A stretch of 64,000 bases of DNA from Aquatica leii (taxonomy: Eukaryota; Arthropoda; Insecta; Coleoptera; Lampyridae): positions 170,560,035 through 170,624,034 of the forward strand of contig CM069432.1 of the NCBI GenBank assembly GCA_035610365.1, read 5' to 3'. The notes beneath the pieces are model-generated. The model was not told where the DNA came from and ran no database searches. It saw only the letters and a list, made by a program, of their open reading frames with translations. The position numbers were made by a program, and so were the translations under genes. Positions 60,881 through 64,000 of this stretch are shown here, piece after piece. The number at the start of each line of letters is the position of its first letter. Positions within the stretch are counted from its first letter, which is position 1.

Positions 60881-60890
60881 CTTTTTAGGT

Positions 60891-62872
60891 ACTGAAAACT
60901 CAGAACTGCTTTAGTTCAATTATACATATATCGTTTTCGTGATTAAAAAACCGATAAAAAATTATAGAAAACAACACTACATTGAAATTTAAAAAATAAT
61001 TAAAGAACAACAAACTGACAACATTAAGATCTATTTTTGGCTTCGTTTACAATTAGATATGTAAATAAGGCTTACATTAGAGTAATTACAAAAAAATATC
61101 TAAATTAATACGTTGATATTACTGGTAAATTTGCATATTTAGTAGGTGAATATAAAACAATAAATTTATTTACACAATAAAATAGTAAACTGGTAGTTTT
61201 CGGGAAAGTGACAATTTTTAATAAATTATTATCATTGAATAAGTATTATTGAGTGAAAATGATTTTAATGCTTTGTTTTACAGCCGGTGTCACTATTACT
61301 AATAATTTCCCGGGTTTCGCCGTGTATCAAAACTTGCGTTCAACGTTTTGCTGTCTATACTGTATTCTCAGTCATCCTGAAGAAACTGGCAGTATGAACG
61401 GCGACACGTCAAACATTTTGACACACGGCAAAACCCAAAAAAAGTGATTAGTTATAAAAACAATATAAAATATTAAAATACTCGTTTTAAATGTAATCCG
61501 GCAATAAAAGAAACTCAGGTTGTGTCGCCCCTATGTAATTGAACTAAAGGAGTTTTCGGTTTTCTTTACGTGAGTAGTAAATAAAAAAGGGTAACGTAAA
61601 AATATAATGTACTTTATTTATTTACCTGGAATATAAAAATGTTTATTGCATTTTTCTGAGTTGAGTTTATTTTTTATACTGTGACCACGTCCTTTAATTT
61701 TTACCTGTACATGTCCATTTTCACTGTCCATGACAGTTCAACTATTGCGTGGGACTAATATACCCTATTAATGAGAAAAAAAAACAACATAAAAATTACT
61801 TGAGTTGTTTTTTGGGGTACGTTTTGTACAACTATATGTGCACTTCTTGAAACACTTAATTAACAATTTAAAATTTAGTATGTTATAAAAATTGTTTACG
61901 AAAATTAACTTATTAAAATTACTAATAAACAACGTAAAGTAAACAATAAACAAATATTGAACTTTCACCATAGACTTGGTTTCGCTCAAACTTTTCATTT
62001 GCATTGAAGAAGTACTGACTTGATTATACAAAACAATCATAAAAAAACTTTAATAGACTTTATGCCACTACTAACTAAAAGGGTTAAAATGATTTACATA
62101 TAATATACCCCACAAAAGTGTATATAGTTGAATCACAACTTAAATCTTGAAATTCACATCTTGATATACCTAAAAACGTTTCTTACATTATAAATCAATT
62201 GCTTGAAATTTCTCTTTTTTAATTTTTTATATATAAAATAAACCAAACTTTGCTCAATTCATTTAGAAAACGATTACTTGAATTATTATAGTTTCAGAAA
62301 ACGTTTCTGAGTACAAATACCGTAATTTATTAAAACAATTACATAATATGAAAGTGAAAACGATATGAAAAATTGCAGCCTGGCAGTGCGTTGTCCAAAT
62401 TATATAATAAAGATTTGTTAAAGATGTACTTCTAACTTTCGACTCTACATGCATTTTTTACAAGCTGGATTTTTGTACTCTTTAAAAACAAATTAAAGTG
62501 CGATACGTTAAAGATGTTTTTGTGCTGCCTCATCATCGAAAACGTCAATATTCGTTCGTTAGTGTAGTTACGTAATCGGCGAAAAAAGCACTAGTGTGGC
62601 AAAAGGAAAACTAGAGACCCACATAAAACTAAGTGTTTAAAGTGAATTATTATATTAGAACGAGTATGTAACAGGTGGAAAAGTCATTTAAAAAATCTTA
62701 AAATTCAGTTAAAATTGAAAAAAAACGATGTTAAAGTTTATGTCAAATTTGACAGATTTAGTAAAAAATGTAGTACCATAGTTATATTTCTGGTGATTTT
62801 TTTTTCTATTTTTTCAAAAAAGAATGTTAAGTTTACAAAAGGCAACACAACAAATGATTACGTTACTCTCGT
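60891..62872. other. no gene seen
   Basis: AT-rich flank; open frames at 61253-61447 and 61768-62040 are unrecognised. Confidence 0.45.
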
Positions 62873-62970
62873 CAAAAGTTTCATAGCATAACTCACTCGC
62901 ATGCAACGCACGGCCATCGCGTCGCATTAACGTTCGTTATGCTATGATGTACTACTTTTGTTGAAAAAAC
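62873..62970. repeat. hairpin resembling the H1-H3 hairpins
   Basis: Arms CAAAAGTtTCATAGCATAAC and GTTATGCTATGA..ACTTTTG surround a GC-rich centre with CATGCAACGC/GCGTCGCATTAACG. Size and layout match the Crypton-element hairpins, but the AT-rich 5' tip is not found on either side, so membership is uncertain. Confidence 0.55.
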
Positions 62971-64000
62971 AAAACCCAAAAATATTAACCCTAGCGATTT
63001 TTTTCTTATGCGTACAGCTTTTCCTGTACGAGTTTTCCTGTACTCCTTAAAAGAAAATATAGTTTTATTCCAACCAAGATTTGATTGTTATTGAAAAAAA
63101 ACAAAAGGCCTAATAGTTAATACGTTTTGATTAGAAAAACATGAAAAAATATAACATAACACAAATGACAAGTTTTTACTTTCTTAAAATTAAAACAAAA
63201 ATAAAATATTAACAAACTTTAAAGAAACTGTGATACCTTAATTTATATAACTTTATTATTATAGCTTGTACTAGTAATTTTAACAAGGGTAACAAAAGGG
63301 ATGTATTTAGTACTACCTACACAGACAGTTATAATTAAATCTGAACTAATATACATACCTATCAAATTGGTAGAAGTATATTCCATTTTTGAATTCCAGT
63401 TTTACATAAAAAAACTAAATAAACTAAAGTTTTAACCTAACTTAAAACTTCCAATTAACGTTAAAAGTTTAAATTGGTATTTCATTATACTATAAATTTA
63501 ATATTACTGATATTATTTGTTATTAATAAAAATCCTTTATTAGCATTCTTCCTAAATATACGAAATAAAGGGTTTTTCTGGTATCGGTATATTTGATTAA
63601 CGTTTTACAAAACCTATCAATGCACAACTTTCATACCACGAGTAAAATTTATTCACTATCTAATTGCATTACTCATATTAACACTTACGAAAAATCAACA
63701 ACTGTAAGAAAAACGCTTCAGGTGCCTGAAACGAGAGCAGCAGTTTTAACGATAAATACGGACAAGAATTTGTACACTTCAAAACCGTTACTATCAGCAT
63801 ATGCACAAATATTTCAAGATGACACAGCGATAAACTAATAATTAATTGTGCAATAATAAACAAAGTATGAACATGCGTTAAAAACCGTTAAAAGCCGATG
63901 AATACAAAAATTTTTTAACTATACACAAATTATAGTGCAAATAAACAATTACTTAAAGCGTAGAAGTAACTTCTTCTAATTTAAACGCTTTCTCTTCACT
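62971..64000. other. no gene seen
   Basis: AT-rich; the open frame at 63593-63838 is not recognised. Confidence 0.45.

Larger units (their letters stand above)
58466..60890 (+). mobile_element. Ty1/copia retrotransposon, decayed and truncated in reverse transcriptase
   Basis: A 5' LTR (58466-58638), a tRNA-primer site and then gag, protease, integrase and reverse-transcriptase pieces in the copia order. The similarity stops within RT near 60880, after KLKKAIYRLKQS, and turns into AT-rich DNA. No RNase H or 3' LTR is seen, so the element is 3'-truncated or deleted. Confidence 0.85.

Overview
This is eukaryotic, very AT-rich DNA, most consistent with an insect. I see poly-A/T runs, introns of 53 and 93 nt with GT..AG borders, a TATA+Inr core promoter of insect type, and a dense load of DNA transposons and a copia element of insect type. 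Beetle is a reasonable guess, but species cannot be set from the sequence. No bacterial operon, CRISPR array, rRNA or tRNA was seen. Almost all protein-coding signal belongs to mobile elements. Host sequence appears only as small candidate exons: a minus-strand pair at the left edge, two minus-strand micro-exons at 18.7 and 34.0 kb that join in frame, and two plus-strand micro-exons at 51.5-52.0 kb.

Layout. 0-5 kb: left-edge gene start, a Myb/SANT-like domain fragment, then non-coding DNA. 5.07-6.97 kb: a decayed Tc1/mariner-type element with TA duplication and a small TIR element nested in it; a second, larger copy of the nested family lies at 12.31-13.12 kb. 10.49-10.80 kb: a cluster of heat-shock elements, TATA box, initiator and a first-exon-like segment with no coding sequence behind it. 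15-17.2 kb: two internally deleted tyrosine-recombinase (Crypton-like) relics. 20.7-21.6 kb: a decayed Tigger/jerky-type transposase. 23.3-25.8 kb: a three-level nest of hairpin-bearing elements plus a 1.27-kb TIR element with a 14-bp flanking duplication. 28.9-31.1 kb: two inverted-repeat elements, one with a 10-bp duplication. 37.4-38.3 kb: a pogo-type MITE and a long hairpin. 39.15-42.03 kb: a complete pogo/CENP-B-like transposon with an uninterrupted 608-aa transposase, 20-bp perfect TIRs and TA duplication. 43.5-44.7 kb: second copies of the hairpin elements. 46.7-48.6 kb: a nearly intact Crypton-like element. 49.3-50.1, 54.1-55.4 and 58.5-60.9 kb: decayed transposon and copia remnants. 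56.9-57.6 kb: a TIR element.

The most interesting system is a set of three diverged tyrosine-recombinase transposon families sharing one architecture: a short AT-rich 5' tip (roughly AATAGTATATTAT..CAAG), a 93-131 nt imperfect hairpin, then the gene (or its deleted remains), then a 3' tip of the form TAGTnnGRAAAA. In two families the 3' tip is repeated inverted just inside the hairpin; in the third the same motif lies in the hairpin arms. One copy carries a recombinase gene broken only by two stop codons. Paralogous copies in the same window act as empty sites, so insertion boundaries can be read directly.
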